From NCBI GenBank assembly GCA_002314915.1, contig DCHU01000026.1:26351-90350 (forward strand): a stretch of 64,000 bases of DNA, written 5' to 3'. This document shows positions 52,148 to 61,491 of the stretch, piece after piece. Made by a program: the position numbers and the translations under genes. Numbering within the stretch: the stretch's first letter is position 1; every line of letters starts with the position of its first letter. Below the pieces are notes generated by a model. It searched no databases and was not told where the DNA came from. It worked only from the letters and a program-made list of their open reading frames with translations. This stretch comes from Caryophanales bacterium UBA1744. GTDB taxonomy: Bacteria; Bacillota_I; Bacilli_A; RFN20; CAG-826.

Positions 52148-53680
52148 TTAATCGTCTGCGCCGAGAGCCTCGAGGCCTTTAGCGTTCTTTGCTTTGTCGT
52201 TCTTGTGTGGAGCCTTAACAAAGAAGAAGATTGCGCCTGCGATAAGCATCAAGACAGCTGAGTAGATTGGAAGAGCGTTCCATGATCCGACAGCCATGAA
52301 GATAAGACCGATGAGGATTGGGGTTACTGACTGAGCAAGCATCGAAGCTGTGTAGTAAAGAGAAGTGAATTTACCAAGCTTGTCTGATGTGCAGTAGTCG
52401 GTGACGAGAGGGAAGGAACAAATGTGGATGAGTGATGTTCCAAGACCGATGATTGGAGTGATGATGAAGAATGTCCAAGGGAAGCTGGATGAGAAGTCCA
52501 TGACAGCTGCCTGAGGAGTGACTGCACCAACGATTGCGTATGCTGCATAACCTGCAACAACTGTGCAAATTCCAGTGAAAATTGTCCATTTGCGGCCAAT
52601 TTTGTCTGCAATTGGGCCTGCAATCAAGAATCCGCAGACTGAAGCTGCACCGGACAAAACTGTCATGATAGCGCCGCCACCAGATGATGTGTTGAAGTGG
52701 AACATCAAGTAGTTTGTCTGGAATGTTTCGATGCCGTTTAATGACATGAACCAGAAGATTTCTGCGACTAAGATGAGGGCAAGGTTTCTGAGGTTGTTCT
52801 TTGAGAGTTTGCCGCTTGTTGTGACCTGTTCAGCAGATTCGCCCATAGCGTCGCCACGTGCGATTTCTGCATCTAACTGCTCATGTAACTTGTTCTCTTT
52901 GACCTTGAATAAGAGCAAGACGAGTGAAGCTAGAAGGACGACTGAGCAAACAAGGAATGGGATTTCAAGTGTCCAGAGTGATCTAGCACTTCCATCCATG
53001 TATTTTGAAACTGCGATGACGATGCCGAAGATAGCACCGATTGCACCGCCGACATAGCCAACGACGTTGATGACGCCGTTTGCTCTACTACGTAATGGTT
53101 TTGGTGTGAGGTCAGGCATTAATGCGACTGCTGGAGAACGGTACGACATCATAAACATGATGACGACGACCATTGTGCAGACTAAACCGATTAATGCTGC
53201 GGTTGTGTTGCCCGTATTCTCCATACCCATGTTGAAGAATAAAGGAATAAGAGGTAAGACGAATGCTGTGACGACTGAGCCGACGATGATGAATGGCATT
53301 CTCTTTCCGAGTTTGGACTTGGTCTTATCTGACCAGTTTCCGAAGAGTGGCATCATGAAGAGGGCTGCGATGTTGTCGAGCGCCATGATGATACCGACTT
53401 TCCACTGAATGTTGAGGTAGTCCTCTGAAGTGATGTAGCCGTGTGCCAAGATATCCTTCATTGTCGTGAAGCCAGCTGCTCTAGCGGCCTCGATCTGAGT
53501 TGGATAATCGCTCTTGGCGAAGAGCATTGCGAGCATTGGAGAGCAGTATGTGTTGTAAAGCTGCCACACCAATAAGATCCCAAAGAAGGCAAGACCAATC
53601 CAAATCGTTCTCTTTAAATAGTCCTTAGAGAATTTCATTGTGCTGGAGCCACCCTGGACTGAAACGTTTTCGTTTTCCAT
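52148..53680 (-). CDS. MFS transporter, SLC45/GPH sugar transporter-like
   Basis: The 510-residue protein has 12 predicted helices. The start MENENVSVQGGSSTMKFSKDYLKRTIWIGLAFFG follows GGGAG. Marks of the SLC45/GPH-like group are FGNWSDKTKSKLGKRMPFIIVG after helix 3, MSYRSPAVALMPDLTPKPLRSRANGVINVVGYVGGAIG and the FHFNTSSGGGAIMT region. Related proteins carry disaccharides or glycosides with protons or sodium. It is divergent from a PTS IIC gene, with a 140-base shared region, so both may serve sugar uptake. Confidence 0.85.
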   Translation of the reverse strand: MENENVSVQGGSSTMKFSKDYLKRTIWIGLAFFGILLVWQLYNTYCSPMLAMLFAKSDYPTQIEAARAAGFTTMKDILAHGYITSEDYLNIQWKVGIIMALDNIAALFMMPLFGNWSDKTKSKLGKRMPFIIVGSVVTAFVLPLIPLFFNMGMENTGNTTAALIGLVCTMVVVIMFMMSYRSPAVALMPDLTPKPLRSRANGVINVVGYVGGAIGAIFGIVIAVSKYMDGSARSLWTLEIPFLVCSVVLLASLVLLLFKVKENKLHEQLDAEIARGDAMGESAEQVTTSGKLSKNNLRNLALILVAEIFWFMSLNGIETFQTNYLMFHFNTSSGGGAIMTVLSGAASVCGFLIAGPIADKIGRKWTIFTGICTVVAGYAAYAIVGAVTPQAAVMDFSSSFPWTFFIITPIIGLGTSLIHICSFPLVTDYCTSDKLGKFTSLYYTASMLAQSVTPILIGLIFMAVGSWNALPIYSAVLMLIAGAIFFFVKAPHKNDKAKNAKGLEALGADD

Positions 53681-53820
53681 AAAGTATCTCCCTTTTGTTA
53701 GGTGCAATAACTATAACACCAACGGAAAAAATGCGAGAGTCCTTATATCGGTAAAAAATATCCTATACAAATAAACACAGAGTGTTATATTTTTATCAAC
53801 GCTTTAAGGAGGCGTAATTT

Positions 53821-54945
53821 ATGGCGGAAGAAAATGCAGAAAACAAGGTTAGTTTCTGGGCCAATCTAAAAGATAAGGCAATGAAGACCACCAATGGTAT
53901 GGCCATTGGTTTATTCGGAACCTTAATCATCGGAACAATCTTTGATTTGTTCGCAAAAATCCCAGGATTAACAATCATCTCCAGCTGGTCCACAGTCATC
54001 AAGGCACTTATGGGCGCTGGCATCGGATTAGGCGTAGCCTTATCCCTCAACAAGAAAGGAGTAACTGTTGTCGCTGCTATGGCGGCAGGCATGCTTGGTA
54101 ACTCAATGTTCAACTGGTTACCAGCGGTAAATGCTGCAGGAGATAGCATCCAGTTCACAGTTACAACCATTTCAGACCCTCTCTCATGCTATGTGTCAGT
54201 CATTCTCGCAATGCTCGGCATCAAGTACATCATGAGAAGAAAGACTCCTGTGGATCTATTGCTCATCCCGTTAGTCGGATTGGCAATCGGCATGGTCTAC
54301 TCACTCTTACTCTCACAGTGGGTACACCAGGTTACTTTATTCTTATCACAGATCATCCAGTGGAGCTTCAACATCAACGGAGTGCTCTCATTCATCATGT
54401 GCATCATCGTATCAACACTTGTTGGTATGGCACTTACGGCACCTATCTCATCAGTTGCCATCTGTGTTGCAATCGCAATCGGCGGAACACGTCTCGCATC
54501 TATCGCAGCACTCATCGGATGCTGCACTCAGATGCTTGGATTCGCTATCCATACAGCACGCGATAACAAGTGGGGTTCAGTCATTGCCGTTGGCATCGGA
54601 ACATCAATGCTCCAGTTCAAAAATATCATCAGAAAGCCAATGGTTTGGCTCCCAACCATCATTACATCAGCAGTTTTAGGACCTCTTGCCCTAACATTCA
54701 ATCAGGCTTGGTTCGTTGAGGATATGTCCGTATCAGCGTTGTCTGTCTCGGCAGGCATGGGCACATCTGGACTCGTTGGACCATTGAACCTCTGGGCATG
54801 CACAAACTACAACTGGTTGAGCATCATCTGGGTTGTCGCAGTTTGCATTGTCGCACCACTCTTATTGGTTTTTGGAATCGATTTGTTCTTTAGAAAAATG
54901 GGCTGGATTAAACCTGGCGATTTCTCATTACAGAACGATTTGTAA
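53821..54945 (+). CDS. PTS system EIIC-like permease (PTS_EIIC_2 family), orphan
   Basis: The 374-residue membrane protein has about nine helices and the pattern of the stand-alone EIIC group (TNGMAIGLFGTLIIGTIFDLF, TAPISSVAICVAIAIGG, GCCTQMLGFAIHTARDNKWG, SAGMGTSGLVGPL). No EIIA or EIIB gene is next to it. Members of this group are often solitary and of unknown substrate, and may act without the phosphotransfer partners. GGAGG precedes the ATG. Confidence 0.75.
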   Translation: MAEENAENKVSFWANLKDKAMKTTNGMAIGLFGTLIIGTIFDLFAKIPGLTIISSWSTVIKALMGAGIGLGVALSLNKKGVTVVAAMAAGMLGNSMFNWLPAVNAAGDSIQFTVTTISDPLSCYVSVILAMLGIKYIMRRKTPVDLLLIPLVGLAIGMVYSLLLSQWVHQVTLFLSQIIQWSFNINGVLSFIMCIIVSTLVGMALTAPISSVAICVAIAIGGTRLASIAALIGCCTQMLGFAIHTARDNKWGSVIAVGIGTSMLQFKNIIRKPMVWLPTIITSAVLGPLALTFNQAWFVEDMSVSALSVSAGMGTSGLVGPLNLWACTNYNWLSIIWVVAVCIVAPLLLVFGIDLFFRKMGWIKPGDFSLQNDL

Positions 54946-55033
54946 ACACAAAATAGTCTATAAAACATAACAAGAACGGTAGTTTTTTAACCTTCATCTA
55001 TTGATAACATTTGGTTACCAGGAGGAATACTCT

Positions 55034-57115
55034 ATGAAGAAAAGAAACTTTGCCGTTCTTTTTGCTTCATTCGCAATGCTTGTAGCATGCGGCTCAAACC
55101 CAGCATCAAGCAAGCCTGAAGAAAGTTCAAAGGAAACCGCAACAAGCCAGAAGAGCGAAACCAAAACAAGCTCAGAAACAAAGACATCTTCTGAGACAAA
55201 GACATCATCAGAGCAGAAAACAAGCTCATCAACAAAGACGAGCTCAGAAACAAAGACAAGTTCATCTACGTCGTCAGCACCAGATGTGCCTGTCACAAAG
55301 AAGGATGCAGATTACACAATCTTCTCATCCGCTCCAACAATCAGATTCAACACAGAAGCCGGAACAAGCTGGGCAACTACCCCAACTAGAGAAAGCGAAA
55401 AGCCATACGCAGCTGGCACAATCTCAACAGAAGGTTGTATGTCAGAATACAAACTCGACAATGTCGTAGGAAAGATGAAAGTCAGAGGTAACTACACCGC
55501 TAACTATCAGAAAAAGCCATTCAAGATTAAGTTCGATACAAAAGTTAATATGTTCGGCTTGAATGAGGGCAAGAAGTTCAAGGAATGGGTTCTCTTAGCA
55601 GATGTTAAGGACTCCGCAATGCTTAGAAACGCAACCGGATTCTACATCGCAAGAAACTTATTCGGAGAAGAGATCTTCGTCTCAGACTTCACACCAGTCC
55701 ACTTCTACATCAACGACATCTATTGGGGAATGTATCTCCTCGGCGAGCAGAAGGAAGTTAAGTCCGGACGTGTTGAAATCGAAGACCCTGAGGCAGCGGG
55801 AAAGATGACAACCGATACAGGATATTGGTTTGAGATGGACCACTACTATGATCTTGAAGGACCAGACGGCGATCCAACATTCACAGTCAACTACTCTCCA
55901 AAGGCATATACACAGCACCACTCAGGCGAAAACTTCGTGAGAATGGAGCAGGGTTACACAATCGGAAGCAACATCACCAACAAAGATACACAGGTTCCAT
56001 ACATCAAGAACCGCCTCGAGAAACTCTACACAGTTCTCTATGACGCAACAGTCAGCAAGAAGTATCACGAAATCGTCGATGAGGCTTTGGTTGATTCAGA
56101 GTTAACAAACTCTCAGGAACTTCTCTCAAAGTACTTCGATATTGACTCATTCGTCTCGATGTTCGTCCTCTCAGACTATGTCTGCGACCCAGATATCGGA
56201 TACTCATCATTCTACTTATCTCTCGATATGTCAGAGACAGGAAGCAAAAAGATCAAATGCGACTGTCCATGGGACTTCGACTCATCGTTAGGCGTTAGAG
56301 CCGGAACAGTCGAGAACTCACAGGGCGCTTATGCAGCTAAATCATCCAACCAGTGGTTAGCACTCTTCGCTAGAGAAGAATGGTTCATGAACCTCGTTGC
56401 TGCAAAGTGGACTAAGGCAAAAGAAGAAAAGCTCTTCACAAGAGTCCTCGATATGATGGATGACTACTCCAAGACGTATGAAGCTGACTATAAGAAGAAC
56501 TTCGACAAATGGCCAGGAACAATCGGAAGCAACCGTGAAGTTGACTTCGAAGTCAGAAGCGATGTCAAGTCATTCAAGACAGAGGCGCAGGCTAAATCAT
56601 TCCTCCGCAGCTGGGCAAACAAGAGAACACTCTTCCTCGATAGCTACTATGTAGAGAAAGAGGTAGTCGATCTATCCAAGTTCAAGGAAGGCAAGACTGC
56701 AACAAGAATTGAAGCTGAGACAGCAACAATCGGAAACGCAGGAACGGTTAAAGAAAAAACTGATGAAGGAATATCCGGAAACAGCTACGTCGGCGACCTT
56801 GACGGCGGAGCAGGAAGAACCCTGACATTCAAATTCAACTCCGACACCGCTAAGCAGGCGCTTCTGAATATAGGACTGTCGGCTAGAACAACCGATTACG
56901 CCCTATCAAGCCTATTCGGAATAACGATTAACGAAGAGGAATTCATAGGAGAAGACCCAACCGTTACCAAAAACGGAACAACAGGCACAAGAGATTATCA
57001 CTATTGGACAAATGTTGATGTAGGCCTATTCAACATAGTAAAAGGCGAGAACACAATCGTCTTAACGAGTAAGGCAACTTGCACCAACATCGATTACATA
57101 GACATCTTCGCTTAA
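55034..57115 (+). CDS. CotH-kinase-like surface lipoprotein with C-terminal carbohydrate-binding module
   Basis: The 693-residue protein has lipobox AMLVACGSN. Residues about 27-85 are a Lys/Thr/Ser tail made of repeated KTSSET-type hexapeptides, a likely wall-spanning spacer. The middle resembles CotH protein kinases (RGNYTANYQKKPFKIKFD, FKEWVLLADVKDSAMLRNATGF, WGMYLLGEQKEV, and CDCPWDFDSSLG near the active site). The last 130 residues (ATRIEAETATIGNAG, SYVGDLDGGAGRTLTFKF) look like a CBM6/35 beta-sandwich. Spore CotH phosphorylates coat proteins, but this host shows no sporulation genes here, so the target may be a surface protein or glycan. GGAGG precedes the ATG. Confidence 0.85.
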   Translation: MKKRNFAVLFASFAMLVACGSNPASSKPEESSKETATSQKSETKTSSETKTSSETKTSSEQKTSSSTKTSSETKTSSSTSSAPDVPVTKKDADYTIFSSAPTIRFNTEAGTSWATTPTRESEKPYAAGTISTEGCMSEYKLDNVVGKMKVRGNYTANYQKKPFKIKFDTKVNMFGLNEGKKFKEWVLLADVKDSAMLRNATGFYIARNLFGEEIFVSDFTPVHFYINDIYWGMYLLGEQKEVKSGRVEIEDPEAAGKMTTDTGYWFEMDHYYDLEGPDGDPTFTVNYSPKAYTQHHSGENFVRMEQGYTIGSNITNKDTQVPYIKNRLEKLYTVLYDATVSKKYHEIVDEALVDSELTNSQELLSKYFDIDSFVSMFVLSDYVCDPDIGYSSFYLSLDMSETGSKKIKCDCPWDFDSSLGVRAGTVENSQGAYAAKSSNQWLALFAREEWFMNLVAAKWTKAKEEKLFTRVLDMMDDYSKTYEADYKKNFDKWPGTIGSNREVDFEVRSDVKSFKTEAQAKSFLRSWANKRTLFLDSYYVEKEVVDLSKFKEGKTATRIEAETATIGNAGTVKEKTDEGISGNSYVGDLDGGAGRTLTFKFNSDTAKQALLNIGLSARTTDYALSSLFGITINEEEFIGEDPTVTKNGTTGTRDYHYWTNVDVGLFNIVKGENTIVLTSKATCTNIDYIDIFA
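55150..55280 (+). repeat. short tandem repeats coding KTSSE(T) units
   Basis: At least seven degenerate 18-base units (AAGACAAGCTCAGAAACA type) encode the Ser/Thr/Lys spacer of the CotH-like lipoprotein. The number of units could vary by slippage or recombination. Confidence 0.7.
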
Positions 57116-57116
57116 A

Positions 57117-57148
57117 CAAAAAAACTCCTCAGAAATGGGGAGTTTTCT
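57117..57148. terminator. terminator between the convergent CotH-like and CDF genes
   Basis: AAAACTCC, 8-base loop, GGGGAGTTTT with T-runs on both strands. Confidence 0.8.
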
Positions 57149-57153
57149 TTTGC

Positions 57154-58347
57154 CTACATTTTGTGGTCAATCTTAACAACTGTCGTGTATTTAGGGTTGA
57201 TTTGCTTAACTTTTACACGGATTGCGCTGATTGTGTCATGTATTTTTTCGTTCGTGTATTCAAATGGAACAACCATGTCGAAGATGACGTTGATGTTGTG
57301 TTCACCATTCGTGATTCTAAGATCGTGGAACGTTAATCTATCATCCAACTCATTGATAACTGACTGAATGACATTGCGGACCGTGACGATTGTCTCGGAC
57401 TTGTTATCAATTGGATCCATATGAACGGTGAGGAATACCCCAAGTTGGGTCTCTATTTTATTTTCGAGGCCATCAATAACTTCATGAGCCTCAACAATAT
57501 CCGAATCCTGGTCAACCTCACAGTGAACAACCGCGAACTTTCTGCCTGGTCCATAGTCATGAACGATACAGTCGTGGCAGCCCAAGATGTGTGGGTCCTT
57601 TAAGAGGAACTCCTCGATTGCGTTTACTTCCTCTTCTGAAGAGGCTCTTCCAAGAAGGTCGCCGATTGATTCGATAACAATCTTGATACCATTGAAGATG
57701 ATGACGCCGCCGATGATGATACCGACCGCTCCGTCAGCATAGAAATAGTAATCTTCAAACCAAAGGTGAGCAGCGATTGTGACGAGGAGAACCGCTGTAG
57801 TTGTGATAACGTCGTTGATTGAATCTGTAGCGGTTGCCATCAAAACTGATGAGTTAATCTTCTTTCCAAGATATCTGTTATAGAAGAACATCCAGAGCTT
57901 CACCAAAAGTGATGCAGCAAGAATGCCGATTGAAACCCAAGAGAATACGAGATCGCCCGCTGTTCCATTAACACCGGCGATAATCTTCTCGATTGAAGAC
58001 ATGATTAGTTCAAAACCTACGACAATGATAACCATAGCGACAATCATCGTTGCGATGTATTCAATTCTTCCGTGACCAAACGGATGGTCCTTATCAGGTT
58101 TCTTTGCACTCAATTTTGCAGAGAAGATAGAAACGATTGATGAGAACATATCCGACAAGTTGTTGAAAGCGTCAGATAAGATGGCTAAGGAATTCATGAT
58201 AATTCCGATTGTGATCTTTAATGCAAATAAAAGGATGTTGCAGACAATGCCTAAAACTCCTCCGAGTGTTCCGTATTGGGAACGGACTTTAGGGTCGGTA
58301 AGGTCTTTGTCCTTACCTATAAATATCTTTTCAAGTAAACGTATCAT
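57154..58347 (-). CDS. cation diffusion facilitator family metal exporter
   Basis: The 397-residue protein has six helices and a cytosolic C-terminal domain. Metal-site residues occur in LSDAFNNLSDMFSS (helix II) and ATDSINDVITTTAVL (helix V). The DKDHPFGHGRIEYIATM loop is the CDF signature. The C-terminus (ILGCHDCIVHDYGPGRKFAVVHCEVD) is the dimerising ZT_dimer domain. Zinc, iron or manganese export is likely and not resolvable. TATGAT lies 8 bases before ATG with no Shine-Dalgarno. Confidence 0.9.
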   Translation of the reverse strand: MIRLLEKIFIGKDKDLTDPKVRSQYGTLGGVLGIVCNILLFALKITIGIIMNSLAILSDAFNNLSDMFSSIVSIFSAKLSAKKPDKDHPFGHGRIEYIATMIVAMVIIVVGFELIMSSIEKIIAGVNGTAGDLVFSWVSIGILAASLLVKLWMFFYNRYLGKKINSSVLMATATDSINDVITTTAVLLVTIAAHLWFEDYYFYADGAVGIIIGGVIIFNGIKIVIESIGDLLGRASSEEEVNAIEEFLLKDPHILGCHDCIVHDYGPGRKFAVVHCEVDQDSDIVEAHEVIDGLENKIETQLGVFLTVHMDPIDNKSETIVTVRNVIQSVINELDDRLTFHDLRITNGEHNINVIFDMVVPFEYTNEKIHDTISAIRVKVKQINPKYTTVVKIDHKM

Positions 58348-58462
58348 AAGCCACTATCATAGTGACTTATATGAGTTAGACATATCTAAAATGTTGTTTT
58401 CAAAAGAAAAATCCCGCAAATCCGAGGAAGAAGTTTATAGAAATGCAGGATTCTCCAGTTTT

Positions 58463-58570
58463 TTAATAGATTAGGGTGCTGATAATGGTGCCTACCACTG
58501 CTAGACCAACATAAGTGACGGCTATCACTATCGCAGAAAGTTTGAGTTTTTTAATTTCGTTTCTTTTCAT
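58463..58570 (-). CDS. 35-residue single-helix membrane peptide under a double operator
   Basis: The product MKRNEIKKLKLSAIVIAVTY continues with VGLAVVGTIISTLIY and stops at TAA. A basic N-terminus of ten residues is followed by one hydrophobic helix of about 24, so it should sit in the membrane with the N-terminus inside. The coding evidence is the strong promoter and GGAGG upstream, plus the clean basic-then-hydrophobic pattern. The size and charge resemble small membrane regulators or type I toxin-like peptides, but no antisense RNA or partner was recognised. Confidence 0.6.
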   Translation of the reverse strand: MKRNEIKKLKLSAIVIAVTYVGLAVVGTIISTLIY

Positions 58571-58575
58571 AGATT

Positions 58576-58593
58576 AGTTAGTCCCTCCTAACT
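58576..58593 (-). promoter_or_regulatory. inverted repeat covering the ribosome site of the 35-residue peptide gene
   Basis: AGTTAG, 6 bases, CTAACT. It begins at the predicted transcription start, and the six-base centre is GAGGGA on the coding strand, i.e. the Shine-Dalgarno. It can act as a DNA operator and as an RNA hairpin hiding the ribosome site. Confidence 0.7.
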
Positions 58594-58600
58594 ACTCATT

Positions 58601-58629
58601 ACTATATAGTTAGTTATGGCTAACTGCAA
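58601..58629 (-). promoter_or_regulatory. promoter of the 35-residue peptide gene with embedded operator
   Basis: Minus strand TTGCAG (58624-58629), 17 bases, TATAGT (58601-58606). A second AGTTAG-N6-CTAACT inverted repeat (58608-58625) fills the spacer, identical in arms and spacing to the one at the ribosome site. A repressor bound here would block RNA polymerase. Confidence 0.75.
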
Positions 58630-58657
58630 TAGTTTTTTAAAAGAAAAGGACAACTTT

Positions 58658-59086
58658 TTATAGCTGTCCAATTGAATCTAAATATCTCTCTAAGATGATC
58701 ATCGCTGCTGCGGAGTCTATGCAAGCCTTCTGCTTCTTGCTGTTCTTGTTGTTCGCGTGTAGCATCGCTGCCGCTTCAACTGTTGAGTTTCTCTCATCCA
58801 CTTTGTTGATATCAACGTTAGGGAATAGAGGCTTTATTTTTTCGATGAAGGCCTCAACGATTGGTGTCATCTCACATGGATCGCCAGATGGGAAAAGAGG
58901 TAATCCGATTGCGATATGCTCAATCTTCTCAAGTTCGATTGTCTTTAAAAAGAGTTTGATGCACTCATCATAATCGCCAGCGTGGAATCTAACCTCTTTG
59001 AGAGGAGACACAAACATACCGCTTCTAGATATAGCGATACCTAAGCTGCCTTTGCCTAAATCAAGTCCGAGAATATTCTTTTGCAT
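58658..59086 (-). CDS. ruvX: Holliday junction resolvase-like RuvX/YqgF
   Basis: The 142-residue RNase H-fold protein has catalytic Asp in ILGLDLGKGSLGIAIS (residue 8 region), Glu/Gly in IAIGLPLFPSGD, and the C-terminal VDERNSTVEAAAML and DSAAAMIILERYL. The family acts in 16S rRNA 5' processing and DNA repair. TATATT lies 6 bases before the ATG and there is no Shine-Dalgarno. Confidence 0.92.
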   Translation of the reverse strand: MQKNILGLDLGKGSLGIAISRSGMFVSPLKEVRFHAGDYDECIKLFLKTIELEKIEHIAIGLPLFPSGDPCEMTPIVEAFIEKIKPLFPNVDINKVDERNSTVEAAAMLHANNKNSKKQKACIDSAAAMIILERYLDSIGQL

Positions 59087-59148
59087 ACGTGAAATATATT
59101 ATAAAGACGATGAAAACTAATCAAGTTCACAAATAATGCATTTTTATG

Positions 59149-59177
59149 TTGATTTGAGGGGTTTTATTAAAAATAAT
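59149..59177 (+). promoter_or_regulatory. promoter of the secreted endonuclease gene
   Basis: TTGATT (59149-59154), 17 bases, AATAAT (59172-59177), and then 8 bases to the ATG. Transcription should begin at or next to the start codon. Confidence 0.65.
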
Positions 59178-59185
59178 AACCTACT

Positions 59186-61489
59186 ATGAAATTTATCAGG
59201 TTTCTCACAATTGTAGCGGCAACATCATTCCTCGCGGTATCAGGGGTTGAACTCACAAAGGTATCATCCCTCCACTCAGGAAAGAAAAATGCCTCTAGAG
59301 CGTTACCATCCTCTTCCTTAAACATTACCAAGGACAGTATTTTCTATTCACCAACTAGCGATGAGGTTAAGGCCTATTACTCCACGATTAAAGTCGGAGA
59401 CAAAGGCGACTCATTCTTAACTAAGCTTCAGACATTACTTAAAAATGGACAAAAGAAAGTTATCTATTCAAGTGGCGATTCCTCTTCTTCGACTAGTTGG
59501 AAGGGTTATTATCTTTATGAAAGAGACTACTCATTGTCCCCTTTAACAGCAACAGAGGTATCCACTGGTAAGTGGAAAACTTCTGGAATATGGGTGAATT
59601 CGTTGTATTGCAAATCCCCTATCTACGTTGAAACTGGAATAAATAAAGGCACCTTTGAATATTACACAGATTGGGATGTAACGTCCCATTCCGGATCGTC
59701 AACCGCGACGGCGACATACTCACAAGGTAACGTTCAAATAGATAGGGAACACGTTTTTCCTAAATCCAACGGTTTCAATGGTTCATACACTGATTCCAAT
59801 GGAAAAACAACAAATACACTTTACGAGCATTTGACTGCCGGATGTGACGCTCACAATCTTAGAGCCGGAGAACATGTCGGAAACAGCAGTGCTCATTCAA
59901 ACATCCCTTACGGAAACGTCGCAAATAAAGATGCTTCAACAACCGCCCCATACACCTCGAAAATTACCGGTGAATGTGTAGGATATGTCGGTCTGGACAA
60001 AAACGGTTGCGAAGTATATGAACCAAACGACGAAGACAAGGGCGATATTGCAAGAGCTTGTTTCTACATGATAGCTAGGTATCACAACTATGAGGTTGAC
60101 CCGAACGACAGCAGTTACCACACACCCGCTTTAACTCTTGCGGATAAAGTAACTCAGCTCTCTGGAACAAAAACCCCAGAAAACACAGCATCATCCGCAA
60201 TTGCATATGGAGAATTATCTGATCTTTTAGAATGGAATGAACAAGATCCGGTAGACGATGAGGAAATTAGAAGAAACGACCTTGTCTATCTCGGTATTCA
60301 GGGAAATAGAAACCCGTTCGTTGATTTCCCTTCATGGGCAAAGGCAGCATTCAACAAATCAACCGTCACGTTTGATGATATTTCTATAAGAAAAGCATAT
60401 TTAGGAGAAGAAACTGGCGGAGGATCTTCTTCATCATCTTCGTCATCTACATCGTCATCATCAGATCCAATAAATAATGATGAACCAGAAGAAAACATAT
60501 TTACAAAGTTCACATCTAACGATCAACTTATCTTGGGAAGCAAGGTAACGATTGTTGCAGCTGAATATGAAAAGGCAATCGGAACAGCGACAACCTATTA
60601 CAGAAACGATGCCAATATCACCAAGAACGACGATGCATCCACTTTATCCGACGCTCAGTCAGCAACAACGCTAACACTGCTACCTGGGCTGCAGGATAAC
60701 TCCTATTGTTTTAAAACCGAAGACGGGAATTATCTATCAGCAGTAGACGGAACATACAACAATCTTGTCGACAACACGTCTTTGGATAACTACTCTAGTT
60801 TCTCTATCACATTAAATGATGATGGAACTGCAACGATATCTGCATTGGCGGGAGAAAGAAACACCATTAGATATAACAAGAGTTCCTCTAGGTTCTCTTG
60901 CTATCTAAGTACATCGTCTACATATGTTTTCCCTGTATGCCTATATGGTTACTTTGAACCGGATTCCTTTGCAAAATCGGAACCAACCGCAAACTTGTCA
61001 TTCAAATTCACCGACTACACGAACGAAGATGGCGACTATCTGATGAAAGATTTCAAAGATGTTTCGATGAATATAAAACTGTCGTATGACTTCTCCGAAA
61101 GAACGGATTACACAACCGCTGGAGCAATCATTAAGGTTAACGGTGATGAAAGTCTCTATACCGGGTTGAACGGAACACGAGTATCAATTGATTCTCTATC
61201 CGGAAACAAGATGACTTGGAAAGACTACAACTCTAGTTCGTACACAGTGCGCATCAACGACATTCCATCATCTGCATATAACACGAACATCATGGTAGTT
61301 GGTTATATCCAAGTTGATGGCCTATACCACTTCACAAAACCTAAAACATATTCTGTCATCTCACTGTTAAACGCTTATACGAATTCAACTGAGACTGTAA
61401 GTTATAACAACGAAAATGGAACAAAAACATATGTTGATGTATCAGACATCGCAAGATCATTCCTGGATGAAATAAACGGAGGTAACTAA
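59186..61489 (+). CDS. secreted endonuclease I family nuclease with Ser-rich linker
   Basis: The 767-residue protein has an N-terminal signal segment (about 5-22, no lipobox). The endonuclease I domain lies at residues about 140-410. The His-metal core is QIDREHVFPKSNGFNG, followed by LYEHLTAGCDAHNLRAGEHVGNSSAHSN and GDIARACFYMIARY. These enzymes (E. coli EndA, Bacillus BsnA) cut DNA or RNA outside the cell. After a Ser-run linker (near 415-430) come about 330 residues of beta-rich sequence with no match that I recognise, possibly surface-binding. The start has no Shine-Dalgarno. Confidence 0.88.
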   Translation: MKFIRFLTIVAATSFLAVSGVELTKVSSLHSGKKNASRALPSSSLNITKDSIFYSPTSDEVKAYYSTIKVGDKGDSFLTKLQTLLKNGQKKVIYSSGDSSSSTSWKGYYLYERDYSLSPLTATEVSTGKWKTSGIWVNSLYCKSPIYVETGINKGTFEYYTDWDVTSHSGSSTATATYSQGNVQIDREHVFPKSNGFNGSYTDSNGKTTNTLYEHLTAGCDAHNLRAGEHVGNSSAHSNIPYGNVANKDASTTAPYTSKITGECVGYVGLDKNGCEVYEPNDEDKGDIARACFYMIARYHNYEVDPNDSSYHTPALTLADKVTQLSGTKTPENTASSAIAYGELSDLLEWNEQDPVDDEEIRRNDLVYLGIQGNRNPFVDFPSWAKAAFNKSTVTFDDISIRKAYLGEETGGGSSSSSSSSTSSSSDPINNDEPEENIFTKFTSNDQLILGSKVTIVAAEYEKAIGTATTYYRNDANITKNDDASTLSDAQSATTLTLLPGLQDNSYCFKTEDGNYLSAVDGTYNNLVDNTSLDNYSSFSITLNDDGTATISALAGERNTIRYNKSSSRFSCYLSTSSTYVFPVCLYGYFEPDSFAKSEPTANLSFKFTDYTNEDGDYLMKDFKDVSMNIKLSYDFSERTDYTTAGAIIKVNGDESLYTGLNGTRVSIDSLSGNKMTWKDYNSSSYTVRINDIPSSAYNTNIMVVGYIQVDGLYHFTKPKTYSVISLLNAYTNSTETVSYNNENGTKTYVDVSDIARSFLDEINGGN

Positions 61490-61491
61490 GA

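Noticed and set aside
55034..55300. KTSSE repeats as a CRISPR-like or mobile repeat
   Set aside because: The units are degenerate, contiguous and in frame within a coding region, so they are a protein spacer.
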